In this document: positions 32,788 to 44,881 of the stretch, piece after piece
Position numbering within the stretch: position 1 is the first letter of the stretch
How the letters are laid out: every line of letters starts with the position of its first letter
From: Jaltomata sinuosa
Taxonomy: Eukaryota; Streptophyta; Magnoliopsida; Solanales; Solanaceae
Assembly (NCBI GenBank): GCA_003996215.1
Contig: QJPP01000681.1
Location: forward strand, 62,001-126,000
Reading direction: 5' to 3'
Length of the DNA stretch: 64,000 bases
The notes under the pieces: model-generated
What the model was told of the DNA's origin: nothing
The model's input: the letters and a program-made list of their open reading frames with translations, nothing else
Databases searched by the model: none
Program-made: the position numbers and the translations under genes

Positions 32788-33639
32788 TGATAATGTCCAA
32801 ATTCACTCCTTAAAGTGAGAAAGTGTACACGATCGTATGCAATATAATTTATTCAACTATGAGTCTTGGTCGATCCCACAGAGAAGAATATATAGACAAT
32901 TCAAAAAGTAAGAAATTACAATCAATTACTCTAAGCCAAATACTTGATAGATATTTTGTTTGAGAAAATTATGACTAATACGAAAATATAAACTAACCTA
33001 GAAAGCAAGTAAAGTGATCAATGGCCACAAGAATGTAGACAAGGAAAATCTTTCTCAAGTAATGATTTAATGTATTTCACGATTTTACAAATAAGGGAGA
33101 GTTTATTTTAATTAGCCTTGGATATAAATTCCACATTAGTTCCTCTCGGATACTAACAAGACTCCTAATAGGCTATCTCAAGCCCAATTAAGAGCATTAA
33201 GGACACCCGAATATAGCTACAAGTAGTTCTCTTATCTCTAGCTCAAATTATTAAATGAGGGTTAACGTCCCAAATTCTTGTTGATTAATCTTTCTAACCT
33301 CAATTTCCTCTTTCTAGCTCAAATAAAATTAAATCGGTAAGTCTTAGGATTAGATACTCCCTTAAAAATATCAAAGAACAAGAAAACATTATAGAAACAT
33401 TAACTCACTTCTTTTTAAATAAAAATCATTCAATACATCAGCAAAACAAGATATTTAATCTAAAATTTAATTATAAAATATTCTCATAAATAGATTCAAG
33501 CAAAGAATAAAATCATTACACACTTAGATATTCAATACAAAACAAGGGAAAGACGATAAAAAATAAATTTCTTGAAACTCTTTAAGGAATATGATTTGAT
33601 ATAAAGTAAAGTAAATCAATCACCTTAAGTAAATTCTTT
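32788..33639 (-). repeat. Probable LTR fragment, reverse orientation
   Basis: Read on the - strand, the end reads TCTGTGGGATCGACCAAGAC, then CGTGTACAC, then GGACATTATCA. This is the U5 signature seen at the ends of the Athila LTRs here (CCCTGTGGGATCGACC, CGCGTACAC, GCGTTATCA). The + strand thus starts TGATAATGTCC at 32788. The other end is not defined; no internal region follows on the left. Confidence 0.45.
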
Positions 33640-33740
33640 CTCACCATATTTTATGTGGGATTCGACCCCAACCTGTGTTCAATTACTATATTTGACCAAA
33701 ATTGCCTTGCACATATTTTAAGGAATAATTTGAGCGTATA
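33640..33740 (+). repeat. End of the outer Athila 5' LTR
   Basis: TATGTGGGATTCGACCCCAA to TTGAGCGTATA aligns with the end of the inner Athila LTR (GTGGGATCGACC to GGGCGTTATCA). The left limit is not resolved. Confidence 0.55.
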
Positions 33741-33744
33741 AATT

Positions 33745-33763
33745 TTGACACCATTGTCTGAAA
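33745..33763 (+). other. Degenerate primer-binding site, outer Athila
   Basis: TTGACACCATTGTCTGAAA lies at the same spacing after the LTR end as the inner PBS TTGGCGCCATTGCTGGGGAA, with several substitutions. Confidence 0.55.
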
Positions 33764-33859
33764 ATACGCTTCTAAAAGTTACTTAGGAGTATTTACTTTT
33801 CTTTGTGTCCTTTACCTATCCCATCATAGTTGTTTATTTTGAAATGTGAGCATTCAATT

Positions 33860-35690
33860 ATGGACAACAGAGCTAGGCAACAGGCATAGGTAAACCTGAA
33901 CCCACTGTATGAAGAGAATATATTTGTGGCAGAGGTTCAAAAGGTCCATTATGTGAGTGTCATTGTTCCCCCAAGGGTAGGCACTGCCACATTCAAAATT
34001 GAATAAGTCAAACTTACAAGTAGAAACATGTTTTGGATGAATCATTTTGACTAAGGCTTTTCAAGTACTCTCTCACTAGAGAGGCACAGACATGGCTTCA
34101 AAATCTTCCTCCCAACTCAATCCATACCTAGAATGCGCTGCTGAGTGTATTTATGATGAAGTCGTTACCACCAAGAAATAAGATAGAGCTCAGAGATAAG
34201 ATTTTATACTTTAAGAAGCTTTTTAAGGAGCAACTGTATGAGACTCTCCAAGAAGTACCTACAGAGGTCACCATGCCATGGCTTCCCGGAGAATATTCTG
34301 ATGGAGAAATTCTATATGGGGTTGGACCCCATTACTCTATTTGTGGCAAAACATACCGCCGAAGGGTGCTTCATGGACAAGATCTTTAGCAGAGTTACTA
34401 AGCTACTCAATAGACTCATGGCCCGCAATCAATCCTGGCATGCTGGTGGGTCTAATGCAGCATATAAGTACCTATTCTTGGCTAATCTGGTTAAGAAGAA
34501 TCATGATGGAGACCAAAACACTGCACAACTAGCCACGAGCATAGGCTTACTAAACAAAAAAAATCACTGAGAATGAAACAAAAAAGTCAATGCAGTAGAA
34601 AGAATGCCACGACAACCAATGCCAATCTATAGTTCACGTGATTATGTGTCTCCAGAAGCACCTCGTGTGCAGTTTGAGGAAGCAAATTATGTCAATAACA
34701 TAATTCTTAGGGTGGCCAGCAGAGACATGGCCAAAATTATCAAGGTCAACATTATAAGTATCAAAACTATCAGGGCAAAAATTATCAAGGTACAAGTTAT
34801 CAGAATTAGTGGAGGATGAAATAACAAGGTTTACGGAAGTACTACAATTGAAATGATCAGGGTGGTCAACACTAAGATAATTGGAATAACAACAAAATTT
34901 TTGACAATAGGAGCTCTAATTATTATGTTCCCCCGAAGGGACCTCAACAGGACCAGAGCTCATCAAAGATGTAAAGAATGCTTGAGTGTTTTTTAGCTAA
35001 TCAAGAAAGGTTCGACACTTCATCAAAAAAATTGGAAAAATTGGTTGATTCTCACACATCATCAATCCATAAATTAGAACAACAACTAAGGGATCTATCA
35101 CATGAGTAGAATCCAAAAAAAGGGTAGCTTTTTAGTGACACAGTGGCTAATCCGAAAAGGAGTAGTGGTGACCAAAAATCACATTTCATGGCCATCACTA
35201 CTAAAAGTGGTTGAAAAATGATGAATGAAGCTATCATATTGGAAGAACCATTAAAGCATGAGAAGGAAGTTGATGCACCAGCTGATGACCAAAAGGTTAT
35301 TGATGTTGAGGGTTCGTCGAAGAGCACTCTAGCTAGCCATACAATTAGTACAAAGGGGAAGGAAAAGGAGAAAGGGCTACTAAAGTCATTGGAATATAGT
35401 TTTTCAAATTTCTCTGTCCTTTCCCATAAAGTTTAAGAAAGTAGATTGAGGATTCCAAATGTTTGGAGTTCTATGATCAACTGAAGCAACTGTCCATGAA
35501 TATTTGATTTCTTGATGCTTTGCATGAGATACCTAGTTTTGCCAAATACTTGAAAGAGCTACTCATAAAGAAGCAGTCTGTCAAAGATGATGATGTTCAA
35601 CTCACTCATCATGTTTTCTCTATCATCTCACATATTCCTGTGGATAAAAAGGATGATCTAGGGGCATTTACTATCCCGTGTACCATTGGT
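33860..35690 (+). pseudogene. gag pseudogene, outer Athila
   Basis: A possible start is ATG at 33860 (MDNRARQQA, then stop). The capsid part at 34238-34570 reads CHGFPENILMEKFYMGLDPI, then AEGCFMDKIFSRVTKLLNRL and NQSWH, the Athila capsid pattern. An Asn/Gln/Tyr-rich stretch around 34700-34970 and a coiled segment (KLEKLVDSHTSSIHKLEQQL) follow. 35218-35436 is Lys/Glu-rich. Frames change at least five times. Confidence 0.75.
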
Positions 35691-35748
35691 ATCTGAGACT
35701 ATGCAAGAGAGTTCTATGATAATAGTGCCATCATTAATCTGATGCCTA

Positions 35749-36060
35749 TCTCCATCTACAAAAAATAAGGGCTAGGAATACCAAGACCAACTAGTATGAG
35801 GCTACATATAGCTAATCGAAGAGTGAAACGACCTTGGGAATTGTGGATACTGTCTTGGTAAAGGTGGGAGAACTTATGTTGTTAGCAAAATTTGTGATAC
35901 TGGATTGTGCAGTTGACAGTGTCATCCCAATAATCTTAGGATAACCTCTCTATCTACAAATAATCAAGGCTAATAATACTAAGACCAACTAGTATGAGGC
36001 TATATATGACTGATTAAATAGGGAAACAACCTTGGGAATTATGGCTACTGTCTTGGTAAA
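35749..36060 (+). repeat. 198-bp in-frame tandem duplication in protease region
   Basis: ATCTACAAA...AGACCAACTAGTATGAGGCT...CTTGGGAATT...ACTGTCTTGGTAAA occurs twice, ending at 35862 and 36060. The tail of unit 1 (35863-35946) matches the sequence right of Tekay E (58672-58756), so unit 2 was complete before Tekay E inserted. Confidence 0.85.
36056..36060. repeat. Target-site duplication of Tekay E, left
   Basis: GTAAA directly before TGTTACG. The right partner is GTATA at 58667-58671, four of five bases equal. Confidence 0.75.
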
Positions 36061-36128
36061 TGTTACGCCTCGAGACTAGACCCTAGACATAACACAGGAC
36101 CTAGGATCACTATTGACCCCAAGCTAAC
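36061..36128 (-). repeat. Tekay E 3' LTR, left piece
   Basis: TGTTACGCCTCGAGACTAGA to CCCCAAGCTAAC aligns with the start of the right LTR at 56724 (TGTCACGCCCAACACTAAA to CCCCAAGATAAC) and continues at 49745. Confidence 0.92.
36124..36128. repeat. Target-site duplication of inner Athila, left (CTAAC)
   Basis: CTAAC precedes TGATGTGCC; an identical CTAAC follows the other LTR at 49740-49744. Confidence 0.95.
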
Positions 36129-36339
36129 TGATGTGCCAGTATTATACGTCACGTTTTACGCTTTTAACCAAAGATAGATGCTAGTTTTCAAGCAAATAAT
36201 GTGCAATTCATGTGTTTAGTTATGTTTCAGGAATGATGAGCTTAAAGCAACAAGAGAACTCATTTGGGCCCAAACACGAGGTATTTTTCCTATTTGTTAC
36301 AGGTTGAGACAGAGTTCGATGAAAAAGTAAAGAAAAAAT

Positions 36340-36570
36340 GGCAGGAGAAACGGACCATTTTAAGAAGAAACAGACTGTTCCCCTGCCCGTTCCCAAAAAT
36401 AGAAGAGGTCATATTGCTGAGAGTTAGAACGGTCAAGAGAACGGACCATTTTCAGAAGAAACGGTCCATTTATCTAACCATTGGCAGAAGCAGAAAATGG
36501 GTTAAAGCAAGACGTTAAAACGGTCAAACAAACGGTCCGTTGTGCATCATAACGGACCATTTTGCAAACC
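36340..36570 (+). repeat. U3 array of AACGG/CCGTT dyads, inner Athila 5' LTR
   Basis: About ten words of the type AAACGGACCATTTT, AACGGTCC or ACCGTTT lie in 230 bp. The clearest is AACGGTCCGTT at 36531-36541, a perfect palindrome. The array ends about 60 bases before the TATA box. Confidence 0.8.
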
Positions 36571-36626
36571 GTTTCCTAGACGTGACTTTCCTTTCCTAGA
36601 CAAACTCGAATTTATTTTGGAATTGC

Positions 36627-36636
36627 CTATAAATAG
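36627..36636 (+). promoter_or_regulatory. TATA box of inner Athila 5' LTR
   Basis: CTATAAATAG is a perfect plant TATA sequence, repeated in the 3' LTR at 48815-48824. Confidence 0.75.
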
Positions 36637-37552
36637 GACACTTAGGGTATTTTTTTAGCACTTACTTTCAGCGTATTTTTGAATACTTTTCACCGCTAAA
36701 CATCCAACATATGTTACTATTTTGTGCTCTTACTTTTGGGAATTTTTTGCTCAAGTTTTATTGGAGAATTGATGTAAGTTTTCATATATTGTAAGAAATT
36801 CTCTTCTATTATGAATATCGTTGCTATTTCTTCTTTATCCATGAGTAGCTAAACTCTCCACAACTAGGGTTGTGGGATCCATGGAAAAAGTCATAATCTA
36901 GGTTACGTGTGATAATGGGTTTGGATTATATGTGTTATACATTGTTAATTTTTCATATTTACTGTTTCTAATGGTTGCAAATATTAAAACAAGCCTAGGT
37001 TTGATTTACTTTAATCAAGAGATTAAAACCGGATAAATTAGATTAACAACAAGGATTCGAGACTACTAATTCCCATCTAATGATTGATGCTTTAGAGAGA
37101 TCAATCTACTTGAAGTATTAAATTGAATTGTATAATTGTATCTTTTCAAGTTCGAAAGAATTGAAAGGAAAATACGTCTTTGTGGTTGAGAGACAATTAG
37201 ATGTACGCAAGAATTCAATTAATTCGTGTTTTGCATATAAAATGAATCCATTGAAACTCTAACCCAAGGTTGTTCACGAACCCATGGTGAACACATCCCT
37301 AGTTCATATCTAATATTAATTTTTACTCATAAAAGTTGTTGTTTGTTACGTGAAGTAAAGAAGATAACAAAGAATAATCACTACAAACCCCACCATTTAC
37401 CGAAAATTATTGATTACTAGTCATCTAAGTCACTAACGACTTAATTTATACCTTATTCCCTGTGGGATCGACCACAATCTTTGTTGGGTTTTATAATTGA
37501 CAGCGACCGCGTACACTTCTTAATTGAGGTGTAGTTTGGGCGTTATCAAATT

Positions 37553-37572
37553 TTGGCGCCATTGCTGGGGAA
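37553..37572 (+). other. Primer-binding site (tRNA-Asp type), inner Athila
   Basis: TTGGCGCCATTGCTGGGGAA begins four bases after the LTR end. It is close to the tRNA-Asp complement TGGCGCCGTTGCCGGGGA used by Athila elements. Confidence 0.85.
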
Positions 37573-37675
37573 TACGGTCGTTCAAAAGTCCGGTGTGTTT
37601 AGTCGACTCTTAGTCATACTTTCCTAACTTACTTTTATTTGTTGTTTCTGATTACTACAGGGTACAGAGTTGTAC

Positions 37676-39726
37676 ATGCCAAGTACCCGATGCTCGGGTG
37701 AACCGATATTACCCTATGACCCCGAGCTTGCTAGAACTTTAAGGAGAAATCTGAATGCACAACAACAAGAGGCAGCAAGACTTGCTGCAGCTCAGCAGGC
37801 CCAATAACACTTGAATGCTGATGATATTGAGGACAATGTTGGGTTGGATGATGAAACTGTAGTGGGTGATGGCAGACCGACGGATAACATTAACAACGAT
37901 TCTCTCGCCGATCAAAGGCCACAAAAGAGAGGTAGAGGTCGACAACAGCCCATGAAAGTTGCTTGGGATGATGATGATGACATTGACTTGGATGGAGTTG
38001 GCGCTACTGGTGCCATTGTTCTTCCTCCATTAGCACCGGGTGCCAAGTTTAACATCACCAACACGATGATCCAGTTATTGAATTTGAAAGGGGTGTTTCG
38101 TGGTATGGATGGTGATGACCCCAACATGCACCTAATGAATTTCGTGGTTATCTGCAAGTCGTTTGAACTAATGGGAGTGAGTGAGATAGCTATCAGGCTT
38201 AGGTTGTTCCCGTTGTCTCTGTCTGATGAGGAAACACTATGGCTGACAAAGCTAACTCCAGATTCTATAACAACCTGGGGTGAGTTGAAAATATCTTTCT
38301 TAGAAAGGTTCTTTCCTCCCTCCAGGATGATACAGTTGAGGGACGAGATTAGTAATTTCAAATAACAACCTCATGAGGCCCTACATGAGACCTAGCTGAG
38401 GTTTAATAAAAAGTTGACTCAATGCCCGGATCACCAATTGACAAACAACTTTTTGATGCAGACCTTTTACAGAGTGCTAAATTTGGCTACCAAACCGATA
38501 TTTGATAATGTTACAGGTGGAGCATTTATGGGATGCAATTTTATTGAGGCCACAACTATTCTAGACCGGCTCACCAAAACAAACAAAGCCTGGCATACAC
38601 GAGAAACAGAGGTAGCTGCTAGCACTTATGTTGTTGGAATGTTAGCCGAGCAAGGTAGAAAAGAGGAAGAAAGGGACCAATACATGGCCCATTTGAAGAC
38701 ACAAATGGACCTGCTGACGAAACATTTGTTGTCAGGAGGTATTGAGAAAGGGTAAGTAGTGGGTTCCCAAGGTAGAGCAGCTGAGTCAGAATCCGATGAG
38801 GAGGCTAATTATTTGGGGGGTTTCAGGCTAATGGCCAAGGAAACCAAGGTTGAAATTATCATAGGGACAATTATTATGAAAAAATATTGCTACAGAGATC
38901 GTGATCAGGGGAACTGGAAGAATAAAGCTGATAGAGGTGGGTTGTATATACCACCTTGAAATCGAGAAAGAGCTAATAATGAGACAGGGACGTCCAAACT
39001 TGAGAATATGATGGCTAAGATGTTGTTCAAGATAGAATCGACTGACTCCTGGGTAAAGGAGATGAGGATTGAATTATCATCAATGAGTCAGTTGGTGGAT
39101 TCATATTCCACCTCAATCAAGCAGTTAGAGCAACAGATGAGTCAAATCTTGGCGTCCCTAAATCAAAGGAAGACTGGTACCTTTCTGAGTGAAACTATAC
39201 AAAACACGAGGAATGACAGGAATTGTATGGCGATCAATACGAGAAGCGGTAAAACACTATCGAATTCACATCCGGTAATTCAGACTCAGAAAGGTGATGT
39301 TGTCGATGAAGATGAGTTAGTAGATGATGAGAATGTGGTTGATGAGAGTGTGGGTGTGGATGCTACTCAAGTGCTTGCAGAGAAAGGTAAGGAAGTTGAA
39401 AAACATCCAAGGCAATTACCAAAGCTTCCTCCTCCTTTCCTCATAGGATTAAGAAAAAGGTGGAAGACGGGAAATTCCACAAGTTTATATCTATGCTCAA
39501 GCAGATTTTTGTAAATATCCCTCTAGTGGATGCGCTTGAGCAAATGCCTGGTTATTCCAAGTTCATGAAGGACTTGATCACTAAGAATAGGTCAGTCAGT
39601 TTTGAGCCAGAAGACAACCTCCACCATTGCAGCGCCAACTCATCAAGGTCGCTAGTCCAAAATAAAGAAGACCTGGGTGCCTTCACTATTCCCTGCAGCA
39701 TCGGGGAGTTTAATTTTGCAAAATAA
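37676..39726 (+). pseudogene. gag pseudogene, inner Athila
   Basis: ATG at 37676 (MPSTRCSGEPILPYDPELAR) runs to a TAA at about 37805 in place of Gln. 37811-38365 then reads on through an acidic stretch and the capsid core (ITNTMIQLLNLKGVFRGMDG, DEETLWLTKL, ERFFPPSRM). 38414-38755 continues with DNVTGGAFMGCNFIEATTIL. 39008-39514 has a coiled stretch (STSIKQLEQQMSQILASLNQ) and the conserved AINTRSGKTL. A frameshift near 39450 leads into 39460-39726 (LKQIFVNIPLVDALEQMPGY, DLGAFTIPCSIG), the segment preceding protease. Confidence 0.88.
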
Positions 39727-42700
39727 CTTTGCGATTTGGGAGCTAGCATAAACTTGATGCCGCTAGCTATTTATTGGAAGTTGGGTTTGGGAGCCCCCAA
39801 ACTGACTACTATGAGGCTGATAGATCGGTTAAACGACCGGTAGGCATTTTATATGACGTGCTTGTAAAGGCGGGGAAGTTCATATTTCTGGCAGACTTCG
39901 TGATCTTGGATTGCGAGGTAGACTTTGAGGTACTCATTATTCTGGGATAACCCTTCTTAGCAACCGAAAGAGTATTGATGGATATGGAGAACAACGAGCT
40001 ATCTTTCAGGTTGAATGATGACACAGTAAAGTTCAACGTGTGCAAATCAATGAAACAACTAAGGGACATGAGTGTCGTTTTGGTTATTGATGTAGTTGCT
40101 GATTTTGATATGGCAGTATCTGTTGATGAAAGATTTGTTGTGGAGACTTTAGCAGCAGTTGTGATGAACTTCGATGGAGATGATATCAAAGATTATCATG
40201 AGACTATAAATTCTTTGGTAGGAATGGGGTCATATTCCTACGCACCGAAGAAATTAGATCTTGACTTGAAGAACTGGCCGACACCTCCTGTAAAGGCATC
40301 TATTTAAGAGGCACTGGTGTTAGAGTTGAAAGAATTGTCGGGCCATCTGAGGTATGCATTTTTGGGCGACAATAACACATTGCCTGTGATCATTGCAGCA
40401 AACCTTATCGAAGGGCAGGTTGAATCCTTATTGTCCATATTGCTGAGGTACAAGAGAACTATTGGCTGGACCATTGCAGATATCATTGGCATCCCACTAG
40501 GTCTCTGTAGTCATAAAAATCTAGTTGGAAGATGATTGTACACCAACCACTAAGCATCGGCGAAGGTTGAATCTGCCGATGCAGGAAGTAGTGAAGAAGG
40601 AAATAATTAAATGGCTTGATGATGGAGAGGTGTACCCAATTTTTGATAGCAAATGGGTAAGCCCGGTTTAATGTGTCCCCAAAAAAGGAGGGATGACTGT
40701 GATGGCAAATGAAAAAAATGAGTTGATCCCATTAAGACCAGTCACTGGGTAGTGAGTCTTTATGGACTACGGAAAGCTTAACTCCTAGACCCTGCGAGAT
40801 CATTTCCCTATGCCCTTTATGGATCAGATACTTGACAGATTGGCTGGCAGGGGGTGGTATTGCTTTTTGGATGGATATTCAGGGTACAACCAAATATCAA
40901 TCGCACCAAAAGATCAGGAGAAAACCACTTTCACTTTCCCCTATGGAACGTTTGCTTTCAAATGAATGCCCTTTGGTATGTGTAATGCTCCTGCAACATT
41001 CCAAAGATGCATGATATCTATCTTTTTTGATATGGTTGAGGATACATTGGAGGTCTTCATGGATGACTTTTTTGTGGTTGGTGATGCATTTGAAGATTGC
41101 TTAGCTAATCTGGGTCAAGCATTGCAAAAGTGTAAAGAATCAAATCTTGTTCTCAACTGGGAGAAATGCCATTTTATGGTGAAAGAAGGCATTATATTGG
41201 GACACACGATATCTGTGAGAGGTCTTGAGGTGGATAGAGCCAAGATCAAAGTTATCGAGAAACTACCTCTACCCATCTCAGTAAAGGGTGTGAGGAGCTT
41301 TCTTCGTCATGCTGGATTTTATAGAAGATTTATTAAAGACTTCTCTAAAATCGCCAACCCTTTGTGCAAGCTGCTTGAAAAAGAAACAAAGTTTGTGTTC
41401 GACGAAGATTGTTTGAAGGCATTTGAGTGCCTGAAAGAGAAGTTGGTGGTTGCTCCTATTATAGTTACCCCGGATTGGTCCTAACCATTCGAGGTAATGT
41501 GTGATGCAAGTGGTGTTGCACTTGGAGCTGTTCTGGGACAAAAGCGAGACAAACTTTTTCACCCTATTTATTATGCTAGTAAGGCAATGAATGGGGAGTA
41601 AAACAACTACACAGTGATAGAGCAAGAGCTGCTAGCAGTTGTGTACGCCTTTGAAAAATTCTGGGAATATTTACTTGGCACAAGAGTAGTGGTGCACACA
41701 TATCATGTGGCTTTGAGGTATTTAATGGAAAAGAATGATGAAAATCCCTGACTAGTCCGATGGGTATTATTGTTGCAGGAATTTGACTTTGAAGTCAAAG
41801 ACCGGAAGGGGTGTGAGAACCAAGTGGCAGATCATCTCTCTAGGCTTGAGAATGAAGAGAAAGGTTTGATGAGGTGGAAATTGATGATGCATTTCTGAAT
41901 GAGCATGTGTTCGCTACTTCACTTGATATGGGGCCATGTTATGCTAATTTTGCCAATTATTTGGTATGTGATATAACGTCGGAAGAGCTAAATTTCCACC
42001 AGAGAAAGAAATTCCTCCATGATGTAAGTAAGTATTATTGGGATGAGCCTTATCTCTTCCGACTGTGTGGTGACAGTATAATCAGGAGGTGTATACCAGA
42101 GGTGGAAATGGCAAGCATCCTGCAAGCTTTCCATTCATCTCCAGTCGGAGGTCATCATGCAGGTTATAAAACTTCTCGGAAAATTCTACAGTATTGGTAT
42201 TATTGGCCGATGATTCATAAAGATGTACATGAATTCACCCGATCTCGCGATCAATGTCAATGACGAGGAGCAATATCTCATAGGCAAGAGTTCCCAATGT
42301 CCACAATCCTAAAGGTTGAATTGTTCGACGTGTGGGGCATTGACTTCAAAGGCCCGTTTGATAGTTCGTATGGTAACCGTTACATATTGGTAGTGGTTGA
42401 TTATGTTTCAAAGTTGGTAAAAGTAGTCACTTTGGCCAATAATGAAGGGAAGAGTGTGGTGGCTTTCCTGAAAAGAAATATTTTTGCTCGGTTTGACACT
42501 CCACGCACAATTATAAGTGATGGAGGGTCACATTTTTGCAATAAGGTGTTCCGTGCTTCTCTAGCTAAGTACGGTGTAAAACAACATAAAGTGGCCAAAC
42601 CTTATCACCCACAAATGAGTGGACAAGTTGAAGTGTCAAACCGTGAAATCAAGGAGATATTGGCAAAGTCTGTGAATGTATATCAGCGAGATTGGGCAAG

Positions 42701-43213
42701 GAAGATAGATGACACACTCTGGGCATACCGAACAACATTCAAAATGCCAATAGGTATGTCTCCGTACCAACTTGTTTTTGGTAAAGCTTGTCACTTGCCT
42801 GTGGAACTTGAGCACAAAGCCCTTTGGGCGCTGAAGAAGTTGAACCTTAGTTGGAAAGATGCATTGGAATTAAGGTTGGAACAGTTGAATGAAATGGATG
42901 AGTTCCGGTTGTGAGCATATGAAAGATTCGCTCTTTATAAGGAGCGAATGAAGTTATACCATGACCAGAGGATTGAGAAGAGGGAGTTCAAAGTTGGGGA
43001 CTTGGTGTTGTTGTTCAACTTTAGGTTCAAGCTATTTATCGGAAAATTCAAATCCAAATGGTCCGGGCCGTTCAAAGTGCATCAAGTATTCCCATCCGGC
43101 GTGGTTGAACTTGAAAACAAGGACGTGAACTTTTCAAAGTCAATGGTCAAAGGGTGAAGCATTATCTCGGCCTCCCGGCAGAGGTAAAAATGGTGTATCT
43201 TGATGAAGTATGA
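39727..43213 (+). pseudogene. pol pseudogene (PR-RT-RH-IN), inner Athila
   Basis: Protease starts LCDLGASINLMPLAIY just after the stop at 39724. RT lies at about 40560-41480; MPFGMCNAPATFQRC and the catalytic VFMDDFF (near 41065) are intact. RNase H is at 41480-41860 (VMCDASGVALGAVLG, IEQELLAVVYAFEKF); the HTDH Asp is Tyr. Integrase is at 41990-43150: the HH-CC finger has SRDQCQ with the first Cys lost, while all three catalytic residues remain (GIDFKG, IISDGGSHF, GQVEVSNREI). The tail (KLYHDQRIEKREFKVGDLVL) shifts frame near 43130 and ends MVYLDEV-stop at 43211. No chromodomain. Confidence 0.9.
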
Positions 43214-43260
43214 GTAATCAAGGTGCCCGCGTCATGCTGTGATGTTAAATCAGGCGCTGC

Positions 43261-43275
43261 TTGGGAGGCAACCCA
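43261..43275 (+). other. Conserved hairpin motif after pol, inner Athila
   Basis: GTTAAATCAGGCGCTGC is followed by TTGGGAGGCAACCCA; TGGG pairs with CCCA around AGGCAA. It lies about 48 bases after the pol stop. The outer element has the same block with a 6-base stem. Confidence 0.65.
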
Positions 43276-43628
43276 TGTTTACTGCTTTTGTTTTATTGAT
43301 AGTTGTTTATTTTTGTAGTTAGAATAGATTTATGGGTGTTTGATGTGTAGATAAAGACGGAGACAGAAGATGAATTAAGTTGGTGAATTACTGCGAGCCA
43401 GGTCCAGCATTACGGAAGACAAAATGAACCATTTTATATGAAAACAGACCGTTTGGTCTACTGTTGTAACTCTTCAAAAAAATTGAGGTTCTGTTTTCTG
43501 GGAGCTGGAAACGGACAACCAAAATGATCCGTTCCTTTAAAAAATAGACCGTTGTTGGCACCGTTTAAATTTTTTATTTATTTAATAAAAAAATAAAAAA
43601 TAAAAAAAAGAAAATTGGGAGTTGAGGG
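43276..43628 (+). other. Post-pol spacer with dyad words and A-rich tract, inner Athila
   Basis: No reading frame. Words such as ACAGACCGTTTGGTC and ATGATCCGTTCC at 43425-43565 belong to the same family as the LTR array. An A/T run follows at 43570-43612. Confidence 0.6.
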
Positions 43629-43879
43629 GGTTTAAAACAACCATTTCAAACACTTCTTCTCCCCTTCAAAGTTGGTAACCGCCCCTTCTTTAATCCCCAA
43701 ACTCTTCAATTCTTTTATTACTTCTACACGCCCTTCCCTCTTATCTTCCATTTTCCCCAATATCCTCTTCTCCCCCATACTTCCTCTAGCAGTGAAGCAC
43801 ACATGCACACACACACACACCGTCGTGCATATCACTTCCCCTTTGTGAGATTGTAGCAAGTGAAGAATCTGACTTGAAG
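43629..43879 (+). promoter_or_regulatory. Internal promoter/5' leader-like region before env-like ORF
   Basis: A TATA-like TTTAAAAC at 43631 is followed by a strongly pyrimidine-rich leader (CACTTCTTCTCCCC, CCCTTCCCTC, CTCTTCTCCCCC), a short CA repeat near 43800-43820 and a splice-donor-like GAAG/GTATGTTCTC at 43879/43880. The outer Athila has the same order at 62623-62842. Promoter activity is inference; a transcript from the LTR spliced here is an alternative. Confidence 0.5.
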
Positions 43880-44879
43880 GTATGTTCTCCCTTATTTCTC
43901 TCAATCACTCAAGGTCTCAAATCCTCCCTCTTCTTCTCCAACCAAACACTAGGGGTCATTTGTGTGGGTGATTGCGAGTGAAGAACCCTAGTTGCTGGTG
44001 TTGGCTCGGAAGGGAAGGGTGGTTAGGTATGAAGTTGGGTCATGATTTTTGTGCTTAAAATTTAAGAAAAATCATGGGAAGTCTGAGTACCATGTTTTTT
44101 GCTGTTGTGTAAACTCTGCAAGTTGAGCGGGAGGCACGGTTCATGCTTTGTCAAGAATTGGGGGAATTTAGCATGTAAAATAGTTGTTTTTATCTGTGCT
44201 TAGTTTGGTGATTACGGGAGGGTTTCTTCGGGCAATTCCGATGATCATAGTGCATAATTTGGTTGATTGATTGTGACCTTTTATGAACAAACCCCAAAGT
44301 CTTAGTTTTCTTTCCCACAATTAGTATTAGGACCAATAGAAGTAATATATAGAGCCTAACCTTAATCGTGGGGGTGAAAACTTGGAATTTGGGATTCCCG
44401 TTCATCGTTACGAGTCATGAAATGACCCGTTATACCCAATAATGGATCATTTTTGAAGCGTAATAAAAGGTGAAAAATCATGTTGATCACTTTTTGTGTA
44501 AAACGGATGGAGAAAAGGATCGTTTCTACACGAAATAGACCATTTCACTGACCGTTTTAAACTTGTGATTTGGTGTGTTTATGCTTTACAAAACGGTGGA
44601 AGAAATGGTCCGTTTTCATCCATTTCCTCAACCATTTTAAAGTGTCAAAATGTGCCTAGTTCTGTTTGACGAAACGGTCGAAGGAACGATCCATTTTCCC
44701 TCAAAATTGTCCGTTCTCTTCAATCATTTTAACTGAGAATATGTAAGTCATTTCTGTTCTGGGAAACAATTGTAGAAACAGTCCATTCCCACAGAAAATG
44801 GTCCATTTATCAAACCGTTTTCCCATAATTGACCTTTTGTATTTCTTTTCCGGTGTGGGTTCTAACATGCTTTCCACAG
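43880..44879 (+). other. Putative leader intron of env-like ORF
   Basis: It starts GTATGTTCTC and ends TTTCCACAG, three bases before the env-like ATG, 1000 bp. The last third (44450-44830) is filled with AACGG/CCGTT-type words. Known plant Athila env-like ORFs are thought to need a spliced message, which fits; the exact splice sites are inferred. Confidence 0.5.
44450..44830 (+). repeat. AACGG/CCGTT dyad array inside leader intron
   Basis: Examples are AATAGACCATTTCACTGACC, AAATGGTCCGTTTTC, GAAACGGTCGAAGGAACG and AAAATGGTCCATTT. It is the second large cluster of the LTR motif within the same element, outside the LTR. Confidence 0.75.
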
Positions 44880-44881
44880 GT

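Larger units (their letters stand above)
35691..36060 (+). pseudogene. Aspartic protease region of outer Athila, left part, with internal duplication
   Basis: FYDNSAIINLMPISIYKK stands where Athila proteases have DLGASINLMPLSIY, so the catalytic Asp-Leu-Gly-Ala motif is ruined. The following part is repeated in tandem at a 198-base period (35749 and 35947), and the second unit is cut at 36060 by Tekay E. Confidence 0.7.
36129..37548 (+). repeat. 5' LTR of inner Athila
   Basis: From TGATGTGCCAG to GGGCGTTATCA. It contains the AACGG/CCGTT array, a TATA box at 36627 and a conserved U5 end with CCCTGTGGGATCGACC. Confidence 0.95.

Noticed and set aside
36264..36518. Small + strand ORF in the Athila LTR (also at 48453)
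   Set aside because: Conserved only because LTRs are copies; it lies in U3 upstream of the TATA box and is made of the dyad words.
37912..38361. 149-residue - strand ORF
   Set aside because: Antisense of the inner Athila capsid region.
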